From assembly GCA_021741195.1 (NCBI GenBank), contig JAIOYL010000020.1, positions 1-32,074 on the forward strand: a stretch of DNA of 32,074 nt, read 5' to 3'. Positions 7,913 to 14,248 of the stretch are shown here, in pieces. Both the position numbers and the translations under genes were made by a program. Each line of letters starts with the position of its first letter. The stretch's first letter is position 1. Under the pieces are notes generated by a model that made no database searches, had not been told where the DNA came from, and was given only the letters and a program-made list of their open reading frames with translations. Source of the stretch: Sneathiella sp. Its GTDB lineage: Bacteria; Pseudomonadota; Alphaproteobacteria; Sneathiellales; Sneathiellaceae.

Positions 7913-8200
7913 TTAGCTCCTTTTCCGCAACAGCATGCTCGCCAGAAAACCAGCGGCGAATGCAATCGCGATACTCTGTCCGGGATTTTCCTTCACCAGA
8001 TCCTCAACTTGCTGGATACCCTGACGCCCGCGATCCTTCAACTCGCCAAGTTTCTCCTTGGCCTGCGCTCCAATTTTTTCAGCGCCCTCCAAACCGTCCT
8101 GTTTCATGCTGGCCATCAGTTCAGACACATGTTTTTTTAAAGAAGCGAGGTCTTCTTTCAACTCATCAATTTCCGGGTGAGAATCAGCAGATTTAATCAT
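7913..8200 (-). CDS. DUF883/ElaB/YqjD-like membrane-anchored protein
   Basis: A 95-residue protein starting at the ATG at 8200, chosen because GGAG sits 7 bases upstream; the longer frame up to 8233 lacks a ribosome binding site. A charged amphipathic coiled region (ELKEDLASLKKHVSELMASM and on to residue 65) is followed by VKENPGQSIAIAFAAGFLAS and a terminal RKRS. That is the C-terminal membrane anchor and GFLxxxLLRRR tail of the ElaB/YqjD/DUF883 family. E. coli members bind ribosomes at the membrane in stationary phase. The gene leads the two-gene unit with the holin-like protein. A 14-bp palindrome GCCTCAAGTGAGGC lies at 8227-8240, within its leader. Confidence 0.85.
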   Translation of the reverse strand: MIKSADSHPEIDELKEDLASLKKHVSELMASMKQDGLEGAEKIGAQAKEKLGELKDRGRQGIQQVEDLVKENPGQSIAIAFAAGFLASMLLRKRS

Positions 8201-8345
8201 TTTAAAGCTCCATTGTGATATCGTTTGCCTCAAGTGAGGCTGAGATTTGCAAAGTATTTCCGTTATTGCGGACTTAAGTTACTTCGTTCGATAAGTTGTG
8301 CGGCCAAAAGGTAAATATTCCTGTACAGTTAAGGCTTTGTTCGTG

Positions 8346-8588
8346 TTACGGTCGCCGAACCGAATTTCCACCAGCGATGATCCGGTTAATCAAATCAGCG
8401 ACGTCCTGATGCATCTTGGAGTCGGAATCCAGGCCGGCCGCCTCATCATGAGTGGCGGCGGCGTCTTTGAGGACTCCCATGATCTCGCGCTCGGGCAATA
8501 TCTTGTGGTCGTTCAACGCAAGAAGAAGGGCCTCGCAAATGGTGAGTGCGGCAATTCCTGAAATGTCTTTGTGATCCAGCATCATCAT
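8346..8588 (-). CDS. conserved small hypothetical protein (80 aa), module copy A
   Basis: The 80-residue product begins MMMLDHKDISGIAALTICEA and contains LLLALNDHKILPEREIMGVL, AAATHDEAAG and VADLINRIIAGGNSVRRP. It is acidic, helical and without membrane segments or a signal peptide. GGAAGG precedes the ATG by 4 bases, or slightly more if the second or third ATG is used. I recognise the pattern as a common alphaproteobacterial small protein of unknown function, but no domain name can be given. A broken paralogue with the same ending GGNSVRRP lies at 10401-10643. It is divergent from the Crp/Fnr gene and shares its intergenic region. Confidence 0.7.
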   Translation of the reverse strand: MMMLDHKDISGIAALTICEALLLALNDHKILPEREIMGVLKDAAATHDEAAGLDSDSKMHQDVADLINRIIAGGNSVRRP

Positions 8589-8672
8589 TTAACCTTCCGG
8601 AATGTTCTGAGTTGAGGGCACAGGTGCATGCCTCTCGATTTTTAGTAGAATTGCATGTATTCTGATATGATG

Positions 8673-8690
8673 GATTGATCGAAAGCAGTC
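8673..8690. promoter_or_regulatory. degenerate FNR-like box upstream of the Crp/Fnr gene
   Basis: GATTGAT-CGAA-AGCAGTC aligns base for base with the better palindrome at 10726-10743, and the surrounding 85 bp are also similar. The core TTGAT-N4-AGCAG departs from the TTGAT-N4-ATCAA consensus in the right half. It lies about 50 bp before the TTG start of the Crp/Fnr gene, so autoregulation is plausible. Confidence 0.4.
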
Positions 8691-8737
8691 TCTGCTCCGT
8701 TTTTTTCGATATATTCGTGTCAAATCTGGAGGGACCA

Positions 8738-9472
8738 TTGACCGATATTGAGACCACGCCTTTGTTCAGGAAACTTTCCGCCTTTGTTTCCCTGTCGGAA
8801 GCCGAAGTCACAGTTTTGAAGGAACTGCGCCAGCGTCGCCGGACCTTCACCGCCGGGCGCGATCTCATACATCAGGGGCAGTCGGACCAGGACATCTATT
8901 TACTGGATTCAGGCTGGGTCTGTTCGTACAAGATTCTGCCCGACGGATTGCGCCAGATTGTCGATTTTCAGATACCCGGTGATTTTCTGGGGTTGCGCAG
9001 CGCGCTGCTTCAAACGTCGGACCACAGCGTTGAGCCGATCACTGACATCGAGGTTTCGGAAGTCTTCGTGGCGGATCTTTTGGGCGCATTCGCGCGAACG
9101 CCGCGGCTGGCGACGGCGGTGTTATGGGCTGCGTCGCGGGACGAGGCCATGGTGGTCGAGCATCTGGTGAACATCGGTCGGCGCGACGCGGACGTGCGTA
9201 CAGCGCATTTCCTGCTTGAGCTTGGCGCGAGGCTTGCGCTCGTCGGCTTGGGGAGTAAGGAAGGCTTTGCCTGTCCGCTTACACAATATCATCTTGGTGA
9301 TGTGTTGGGGTTAAGTGCCGTGCATGTAAACCGGGTACTGCGACGGTTGCGCGAGGGCGGAATGCTCACTGTCCACAAAGGGCAGGTGACATTCGACAAT
9401 TATGATCGCCTGATAGCGTTTGCCGAATTCGATCCGACGTATCTGGATCAGGAGAGGCCGTTTCTAAAATAG
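8738..9472 (+). CDS. Crp/Fnr-family transcriptional regulator
   Basis: A 244-residue regulator starting at TTG 8738, chosen because GGAGGG at 8728-8733 sits just before it; the longer frame from TTG 8675 overlaps the putative operator. Residues about 10-125 form a cyclic-nucleotide-binding-like jelly roll (DIYLLDSGWVCSYKIL, then QIVDFQIPGDFLG). The C-terminal winged helix is at about 155-225, with recognition helix LSAVHVNRVLRRLREGG. There are no N-terminal cysteines, so it is not an iron-sulfur FNR oxygen sensor. It belongs to the FixK-like/stress-type Crp/Fnr proteins common in alphaproteobacteria. Boxes of matching type occur at 6871, 8673 and 10726. Signal unknown. Confidence 0.88.
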   Translation: MTDIETTPLFRKLSAFVSLSEAEVTVLKELRQRRRTFTAGRDLIHQGQSDQDIYLLDSGWVCSYKILPDGLRQIVDFQIPGDFLGLRSALLQTSDHSVEPITDIEVSEVFVADLLGAFARTPRLATAVLWAASRDEAMVVEHLVNIGRRDADVRTAHFLLELGARLALVGLGSKEGFACPLTQYHLGDVLGLSAVHVNRVLRRLREGGMLTVHKGQVTFDNYDRLIAFAEFDPTYLDQERPFLK

Positions 9473-9501
9473 AGGCGACACAATCGAAACTATTACCGCT
9501 G

Positions 9502-9672
9502 CTATATTTTTTCCTGAAACATGAGGACGACAACAACGATCAGCAGTGAACCAAGAAGGCCAAAAGCTTCGTACCCAAAGCCATACCCAAAGCCTCCGAA
9601 CCCTCCGCTTACTCCGCCAATAAGAAAAATAACGAGCAGTATGAGCAGGATTGTCCCAATCGTCATCAGCAT
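9502..9672 (-). CDS. glycine-rich DUF3309-like small protein, copy A
   Basis: A 56-residue hydrophobic protein with AGGAGG 5 bases before the ATG at 9672. It begins MLMTIGTILLILLVIFLIGG, continues with a Gly/Phe/Tyr-rich centre (GGFGGFGYGFGYEAFG) and ends in a second membrane segment. The TILLILL start and two-segment layout resemble DUF3309-type proteins, with a glycine-rich middle in place of the W-P-H-S stretch. It lies convergent to the Crp/Fnr gene, with 29 bp between their stops. A 60-residue paralogue is at 12553-12735. Function unknown. Confidence 0.72.
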   Translation of the reverse strand: MLMTIGTILLILLVIFLIGGVSGGFGGFGYGFGYEAFGLLGSLLIVVVVLMFQEKI

Positions 9673-9796
9673 GATCTCCTCCTATTCCGGACGTTAATGC
9701 GGCAAGTGAAACCCGATTTGCCGCCAGTATTCGGGTTGCGTGGCTGACCCGCGCGCTTTGCGGTCCCGCCACGCCGTCATGTCGGATGACAGATGG

Positions 9797-9994
9797 TTAC
9801 CTGAGGGCCTGGGAGGCCGCCTCAAGTTGTCTATATGTCTGCGTGTCGTTCATTGTCCTGGCTGCAATTTCGGCCGCTTGATAATGTAAAAAGGAGGCAT
9901 CCTTCTTGGGGCCGGCAGGGGCATTATCCCACATGGCCTTGACTAATTGAATCGCATCGTGGGCGCTCATAGGTTTGTTAAAATCAGGTGTCAT
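9797..9994 (-). CDS. small hypothetical protein (65 aa), copy A
   Basis: The 65-residue product is soluble, helical and mildly charged. It contains LVKAMWDNAPAGPKKDASFL and HYQAAEIAARTMNDTQTYRQ. AAAGGAC lies 6 bases upstream of the ATG. I do not recognise a named domain; the KKDASxxHYxxAExAxxxMND pattern does recur in the broken paralogue at 12736-12840, which shows that the frame is real and under duplication. It is transcribed toward the DUF3309-like gene 124 bp downstream and may be co-transcribed with it. Confidence 0.65.
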   Translation of the reverse strand: MTPDFNKPMSAHDAIQLVKAMWDNAPAGPKKDASFLHYQAAEIAARTMNDTQTYRQLEAASQALR

Positions 9995-10400
9995 GGGATT
10001 GTCCTTTCATAGACATTCCGGGACTGCGACGCGTACAGATGAGCTGTTTCTGGGTTCACGCAGTCCGGGGCGCTTCTACAATGTACGGAAATATACTATG
10101 CCGACCGATGATTCGGTGGGCATAGGGAGATGTTACATCTTTGTCGTCCGCTGACATTGATGCATGTTAGTCCGGTTCGGAATTGGAATATTCACCATCA
10201 CTTGTCGTCACGCGTCATTCAGCAGGTCGTTTTGCCGTATTCAGGATTTACGCCCAATCTCTATCCCTTGCGCCATCGCTCCCCGCCCGGTGCGAGGACG
10301 AAAGAACGACCGCTTTCCGGATTTGTCCGCGCGGCCCTGCGCGAGCCTCCATGCAATATGGAAGCGGCCTAATGGGACTGCGCTTACAGCTCAGTTCTCA
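9995..10400. other. gene-free gap between module copies A and B
   Basis: About 400 bp without a supported gene. It holds an 8-bp inverted repeat GGACTGCG/CGCAGTCC (10021-10028 and 10059-10066) and the strong stem-loop at 10096-10125. The GC-rich part (10280-10350) has open frames on the plus strand without a ribosome binding site or family resemblance. I see nothing else supportable. Confidence 0.5.
10096..10125. promoter_or_regulatory. 30-bp stem-loop/palindrome
   Basis: Outer arms CTATGCC (10096-10102) and GGCATAG (10119-10125) pair perfectly. After one G-G mismatch the inner arms ACCGA (10104-10108) and TCGGT (10113-10117) also pair around a TGAT loop. There is no T tract on either side, so it is more likely an operator or RNA structure than a terminator. 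It lies about 100 bp upstream of the 65-aa gene. Confidence 0.5.
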
Positions 10401-10643
10401 TTACGGACGACGAACCGAATTTCCACCAATTATGATCCGATAAATCAATGCGGCGACGTCGTGGTGCGGCTTATTGTTGGAATCCTGGCCGAGGGCGTTG
10501 TCACGAGTAGCGGCGGCATCTTTGAGAACGGCCAGGATTTCGCTCCCGGGCAATTGCTTGTGGTCGCACATCGCAAGAAGGAGCGCCACGCAGACGGTGA
10601 GCGCAGCTATCCCTGAAAAATCTTAGTAATCCAACAGGATTGC
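10401..10643 (-). pseudogene. broken 80-aa small gene, copy B
   Basis: The frame is collinear with the intact gene at 8346-8588 and ends with the same GGNSVRRP. Where copy A has three ATG codons then CTG-GAT-CAC-AAA, copy B has GCA-ATC-CTG-TTG-GAT-TAC-TAA. All start codons are lost (only a TTG at 10634 remains) and a nonsense codon lies at 10625-10623. The purine-rich GAAGG ribosome binding site is still recognisable. Downstream reading is open through LLLAMCDHKQLPGSEILAVL and AAATRDNALG. A shortened product from GTG at 10589 is possible but has no ribosome binding site, so I call it a pseudogene. Confidence 0.7.
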
Positions 10644-10725
10644 GCAACCTTCAGGACAGCTGTGAGGCAATGACGTAAAAGCATATATCACTAGTTTTAA
10701 TAGAATTTCATATATTTTTATTACG

Positions 10726-10743
10726 GACTGATTGAAATCAGTC
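10726..10743. promoter_or_regulatory. Perfect FNR-like palindrome upstream of the response regulator
   Basis: GACTGATTGAAATCAGTC is a perfect inverted repeat with 7-bp arms and a 4-bp centre, and it contains the Crp/Fnr core TGAT-N4-ATCA. It lies about 150 bp before the response regulator start and about 80 bp before the broken 80-aa gene. The matching position in copy A holds the more degenerate 8673-8690 site. Confidence 0.55.
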
Positions 10744-10895
10744 TCCGGCCAATATTTTTCTGATATATTCCTGCTGAATTGGCATAGGCTGCTTTTAAAA
10801 TAGAAGTAAAACAACAAGCATTAGGATATCAGGGGGCACCCCTGTCATGGCATTAATTCAACACTTGAGCCCGTTTCACGGGAGAAAGGCTCTGG

Positions 10896-11336
10896 ATGCT
10901 TAAGGTACTTGTTGCAGAAGACAGTGTTCTTGTTGCCGATATGCTTGAGGATTTCCTGACTTTTAAAGGTTACGACGTTTGCGGCCTTGCAAGATCAGTT
11001 GATGAAGCTGTTCTATTGGCTAATCGTTGCGAACCTGATCTCGCTGTGTTGGATTTTCGTCTTGCTGGTGGTGGATATGGCTCGCAAATTCGCCCCCTTC
11101 TGAACGACAAGGTTGATATGGGAATTTTATATGTTTCCGGTGATCCCTTAATGGACAAGCTCACTAAAGCTGATGGTGATGCCTATATCCAGAAGCCGTA
11201 TGGGCTGGAAGATTTGTGCCGTGCCCTGAACATTGTCAGGAAGATCAGGGCGAATAGTACTGTTTTTCCGGCGACTTTTCCAAGAAGTTTTCGCCTTCTA
11301 GTTTCTACTGCGGGCGAGGGTGAAAATGCAGCATGA
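10896..11336 (+). CDS. single-domain response regulator
   Basis: A 146-residue receiver protein: acidic pocket E8-D9, phosphoacceptor D53 in LDFRLAGGG, switch S81 in YVSGDP and K100 in QKPYG. Nothing follows the receiver except a tail of about 25 residues without a DNA-binding fold, so it probably signals by protein interaction or phosphotransfer. The stop overlaps the kinase start (ATGA at 11333-11336), so it should be translated with that kinase as its partner. GGGAGAAAGG lies upstream of the ATG. The receiver type (LDFRLAGG) is the one often paired with HWE/HisKA_2 kinases in alphaproteobacteria. Confidence 0.88.
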   Translation: MLKVLVAEDSVLVADMLEDFLTFKGYDVCGLARSVDEAVLLANRCEPDLAVLDFRLAGGGYGSQIRPLLNDKVDMGILYVSGDPLMDKLTKADGDAYIQKPYGLEDLCRALNIVRKIRANSTVFPATFPRSFRLLVSTAGEGENAA

Positions 11337-12523
11337 CTTCCAGCCGGACGATAGAGAAGTTGTTACGCCAACAAGCCGCGCTAGCTAACTTTGGCAGTTT
11401 TGCTTTCAATGAGCCTGATTTGCAGAAAATATTGATGGAAGCGGCGCGTATTTGCGCGGAAAGCCTCAATGTTCCCTATTCCAAAATTTGCCGGTATAGA
11501 CCCGAGCAAAACGATCTGTTTGTTGTCGCAGGGTACGGCTGGCAGCCGAATGTCGTTGGCCATGTCATATCTCAGGCTGATGAAAGCTCAACGCAAGGCC
11601 GAGCGTTTACCACGGGCAAGCCCGTGATCCTTAAAGATATTCGCAAAAAGAATAGCTATAATCTACCGGATTTTTACGCCCAGCATGGAATTGTTTCGAC
11701 GGTGGATGTTCTTGTAAAAGGCGCGAGCGGGCCTTTTGGCGTTCTGGGGGTCGATTGCAACCGCCAACAAACTTTCGATGAGCACGACATCAATTTCCTG
11801 ACAGGTTTTGCCAATGTTGTTGCTGAAGCGGCCCAAACATCAGAACGTACTGCAAACCTAAAAGTCACTCTTGCACAAATGCGAAAATTGGTGGAGGAGA
11901 AAAATGTACTTGCCGAAGAGTTGCAGCATCGCGTTCGAAACAATCTCCAACTTGTATATAGCATGTTGGTCCGTCAGATCGAACGGGCCGAACATGATGA
12001 TAAAGAAGGAATTCGGTTAATCGCCCGCCGCGTCATGAGTCTTGCAAGCATCTACGACCATCTGTTGGGTCATGGCCTCGTTCAAACAATAGATTTTGGT
12101 GCTTATCTGGAGTCACTTTGTGCCAGTCTTCATAGCTTTCAGGACAAAGGTCAGTTTGAGATCACGCTTGATTGCGCCGTTGAGCCAATGGCCCTGGAGC
12201 TGGATCTGGTAACCGCACTTGGCATCATTGTAACCGAGATTACCTCAAATTCTTATCGTCACGCATTTCCAACGGAGTTGGGAACGATCACGATCTCTCT
12301 TACACACAAAAAAGGCGATGGCATTTTGATTGTTTCGGACAATGGGGTTGGTTTTGCGCCCCAGGCAGAAAGTAAACGCCATGGCGTAGGGTTGATAAAA
12401 CGCCTTATGGAACAAGTAGATGGAACGGCGGAGCTGAATTCTGAAAACGGTACCGTCTGGTCATTAGTTTTCCCTATGACAGAAAAAGCCGGAAAATCAT
12501 TAGCTGCGGAAATGGCGGTCTGA
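11333..12523 (+). CDS. GAF-domain HisKA_2/HWE-type sensor histidine kinase
   Basis: A 396-residue soluble kinase. Residues about 25-170 form a GAF sensor domain (LNVPYSKICRYRPEQNDLFV, then GVLGVDC and FLTGFANVVAEA). The phosphoacceptor H199 sits in EELQHRVRNNLQ, the HisKA_2/HWE signature. The ATP-binding domain has N306 in EITSNSYRHAF, DNGVGF (336-341) and GVGL (351-354). There are no membrane segments, so it senses a cytoplasmic cue, possibly light, redox or a small ligand; no bilin-binding motif was recognised. Kinases of this class often feed the alphaproteobacterial general stress response, which suits the neighbouring stress proteins, but no PhyR, NepR or EcfG gene is in the window. Confidence 0.88.
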   Translation: MTSSRTIEKLLRQQAALANFGSFAFNEPDLQKILMEAARICAESLNVPYSKICRYRPEQNDLFVVAGYGWQPNVVGHVISQADESSTQGRAFTTGKPVILKDIRKKNSYNLPDFYAQHGIVSTVDVLVKGASGPFGVLGVDCNRQQTFDEHDINFLTGFANVVAEAAQTSERTANLKVTLAQMRKLVEEKNVLAEELQHRVRNNLQLVYSMLVRQIERAEHDDKEGIRLIARRVMSLASIYDHLLGHGLVQTIDFGAYLESLCASLHSFQDKGQFEITLDCAVEPMALELDLVTALGIIVTEITSNSYRHAFPTELGTITISLTHKKGDGILIVSDNGVGFAPQAESKRHGVGLIKRLMEQVDGTAELNSENGTVWSLVFPMTEKAGKSLAAEMAV

Positions 12524-12552
12524 TACTCCTGTAAAATGCCAATTGTCTGCCG

Positions 12553-12735
12553 TCATGCTTTTTCCAGAATCACGGGGACACCAACAACGATTAGCAGTGA
12601 ACCAAGAAGGCCAACAGCTTCGTACTCAAAGCCATACCCAAAACCATACCCAAAGCCTCCAAACTCTCCGCTTACTCCGCCAATAGGAAAAATAGCGAGC
12701 AGTATGAGCAGGATTGTTCCAAACGTCTCCAGCAT
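12553..12735 (-). CDS. glycine-rich DUF3309-like small protein, copy B
   Basis: A 60-residue paralogue of the 56-residue protein at 9502-9672, with the same TILLILLxIFxIGGVSG start and LLGSLLIVV end. Its Gly/Tyr/Phe-rich middle is four residues longer (an additional FGYG-like unit), consistent with slippage of a 12-base repeat. The upstream purine tract is eroded: copy A has AGGAGGAGATC before the ATG, here the same position reads ACTGAAGATC. It may therefore be weakly translated. It is convergent to the kinase gene. Confidence 0.6.
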   Translation of the reverse strand: MLETFGTILLILLAIFPIGGVSGEFGGFGYGFGYGFEYEAVGLLGSLLIVVGVPVILEKA

Positions 12736-12840
12736 GATCTTCAGTCGTCTCCGCGTCGTTCATTGACTTGTGCGCCTTTTCGGCAGCCTGATTAATGTTT
12801 CAAGGAGGCATCCTTCTTGGGGTCAGCAGGGGCGGTAACG
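12736..12840 (-). pseudogene. frameshifted remnant of the 65-aa gene, copy B
   Basis: The minus strand reads TAPADPKKDASLKH then a stop, matching NAPAGPKKDASFLH in the intact 65-aa protein. One extra base later, another frame continues QAAEKAHKSMNDAET, matching QAAEIAARTMNDTQT. The N-terminal third upstream of this is not recognisable. The two halves in different frames show a one-base insertion and loss of the gene start. It directly precedes the DUF3309-like copy B, as in copy A. Confidence 0.7.
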
Positions 12841-13012
12841 GACACCGACAGGCTGCTGATAGCGCGTCATTCTTTGGAGGGGTTAAATCCCTTTATGTTG
12901 CCGCAGACTGTAATAACACACTGAGAGAATTGAAGTAACTATCATTCCTCAGGATACTTGATATAAACTATTGGCTTAGATACCCTTTTGATGTTCGAAC
13001 AGCAAATGACAG

Positions 13013-13030
13013 AACTTCATTGATGAAGTT
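13013..13030. promoter_or_regulatory. 18-bp palindromic operator before the efflux genes
   Basis: AACTTCATTGATGAAGTT has perfect 8-bp arms around a TG centre and ends 28 bp before the adaptor start. A possible promoter lies just upstream: TTGATA at 12958-12963, a 17-bp spacer and TACCCT at 12981-12986. This layout suits a repressor of the RND pump. The regulator is not encoded next to the pump. The 323-bp gap from 12736 otherwise holds only the pseudogene. Confidence 0.5.
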
Positions 13031-13058
13031 TGGTCGCCAAGCTTAAAGGATATAGAAC

Positions 13059-14237
13059 TTGTTCATTCATTCATGCCTAAAGTTAAGCGCTCTTGCGGCA
13101 GTTTTTTTGTTGGTTACAGCGTGTGATGACGCAAAAAAGGAAGCTTCGCCGCAGCAAGTAGCTCCTCCGGTTAATGTTGGGTTCGTAACATTGCAGCCCA
13201 CCACGATCAATCTCGTAGCTGAAATGCCGGGGCGCACGGTTGCCTTTCGTAAAGCGGATGTTCGCCCACAGGTCGACGGAATTATTACCAAGCGCAGCTT
13301 TACGGAGGGTGCCTATGTTGAGGCGGGCCAGCAGCTTTACTTAATTGACAAGGATAAATATCAGGCGGAACTTGATGCGGCATTGGCAGGACTGGCGCGG
13401 GAACGGGCAAATCTCGACTTAGCAACAAAAAATCGCATACGATATGAGGCATTGCGCAAGACGCGCACCGCGAGCGAGCAAAGCTATGATGATGCTGTGG
13501 CGGCTGAAGCGCAGAGCAAGGCGGCCATTGCTTCCGCGCAAGCTACTATCGACAAAGCGCGCATTGAACTCAACTATACGACGGTAACGGCGCCACTTTC
13601 CGGCCAGATCGGGGCGTCCACTGATTCAGAAGGTGCGCTGGTGACCGCAAGCCAGTCCGCGGCATTGGCCACAATCACGCAACTTGATCCAATTTACGTT
13701 GATGTGACTCAAGCCGGTGGAAAACTGCTACAAATCAAGGACGCCATTGCATCGGGCCGGGTGAAAGGTCTGGATGAGGCGAATATAGACGTTCGTCTTG
13801 TGCTGGATGCGACGGGCCAGGAATATCCGATCCTGGGGAAATTGCAGTTTTCAGATGTTACTGTCAATGAAACGACTGGTTCAGTCCGGCTGCGGGCCGT
13901 TTTTCCGAACCCCGACAAGATCCTGTTACCGGGAATGTTCGTTCGTGGTTATGTGGATCAGGGGCGTATTGACGGCGGGTTTCTCGTTCCGCAACGCTCC
14001 GTGATGCGCCGTCCTGATGGCGGCGCTTATATTTATGTGATTAGCGGTGACGATAAAGTCGTTTCCAAAGACATCATAATCGAACAGTCAAAAGGCAAGG
14101 ACTGGGTTGTGATCGCCGGAATTGAGGCGGGTGATCGCGTGATTGTCGATGGATTACAGCGCATCGCACCGGGAATGATAGTAACGCCAAAAGCGCTTGA
14201 CGAAAACGCGGCCTCCATGAAAAGCCCCAAAGGGTAA
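13059..14237 (+). CDS. RND efflux periplasmic adaptor, lipoprotein
   Basis: A 392-residue AcrA/MexA-family membrane fusion protein. It has a lipoprotein signal (hydrophobic residues 9-20, lipobox LVTAC with Cys22). Then come the beta-barrel/lipoyl segment ([20 protein letters not shown]), the helical hairpin (about 105-170), the second lipoyl half ([15 protein letters not shown]) and the membrane-proximal domain ending near residue 385. It links the inner-membrane permease to an outer-membrane channel. The start is TTG at 13059 with AAAGGA 8 bases upstream. The permease begins 11 bp after its stop. Cargo (drug, solvent, bile salt) cannot be read from sequence. Confidence 0.92.
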   Translation: MFIHSCLKLSALAAVFLLVTACDDAKKEASPQQVAPPVNVGFVTLQPTTINLVAEMPGRTVAFRKADVRPQVDGIITKRSFTEGAYVEAGQQLYLIDKDKYQAELDAALAGLARERANLDLATKNRIRYEALRKTRTASEQSYDDAVAAEAQSKAAIASAQATIDKARIELNYTTVTAPLSGQIGASTDSEGALVTASQSAALATITQLDPIYVDVTQAGGKLLQIKDAIASGRVKGLDEANIDVRLVLDATGQEYPILGKLQFSDVTVNETTGSVRLRAVFPNPDKILLPGMFVRGYVDQGRIDGGFLVPQRSVMRRPDGGAYIYVISGDDKVVSKDIIIEQSKGKDWVVIAGIEAGDRVIVDGLQRIAPGMIVTPKALDENAASMKSPKG

Positions 14238-14248
14238 GGACAGCATCG

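Larger units (their letters stand above)
8346..9994. repeat. tandem small-gene module, copy A
   Basis: This block contains, in order, an 80-aa minus-strand gene, a regulatory region, a plus-strand regulator (Crp/Fnr), then a minus-strand DUF3309-like gene and a minus-strand 65-aa gene. The same order and orientation recurs at 10401-12840 with homologous outer genes and homologous regulatory DNA (about 8650-8740 against 10690-10780), but a different regulator insert. All four outer genes or their remnants are recognisable by eye. Confidence 0.75.
10401..12840. repeat. tandem small-gene module, copy B
   Basis: The second occurrence of the module described at 8346-9994. It contains a broken 80-aa gene, homologous regulatory DNA, the response regulator and histidine kinase, the DUF3309-like paralogue, and a frameshifted 65-aa gene remnant. 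Outer genes keep the order and strand of copy A. The regulator slot is unrelated to that of copy A. Confidence 0.75.

Noticed and set aside
7478-8200. Holin-like and DUF883 genes as a prophage remnant
   Set aside because: The family name is misleading; no capsid, tail, lysin or integrase gene is near, and the pair fits a chromosomal stress locus.
8675-8737. Longer start of the Crp/Fnr gene at TTG 8675
   Set aside because: It lacks a ribosome binding site and overlaps the putative operator; TTG 8738 has GGAGGG before it.
10130-10616. Plus-strand frames of 80, 150 and 86 codons
   Set aside because: Overlapping frames in different phases without ribosome binding sites; the later part is antisense to the 80-aa pseudogene.
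12536-12766. Plus-strand proline/tyrosine-rich frame (repeating KPYP units)
   Set aside because: It is the antisense of the glycine-rich DUF3309-like gene; the repetition comes from the Gly/Tyr codons.
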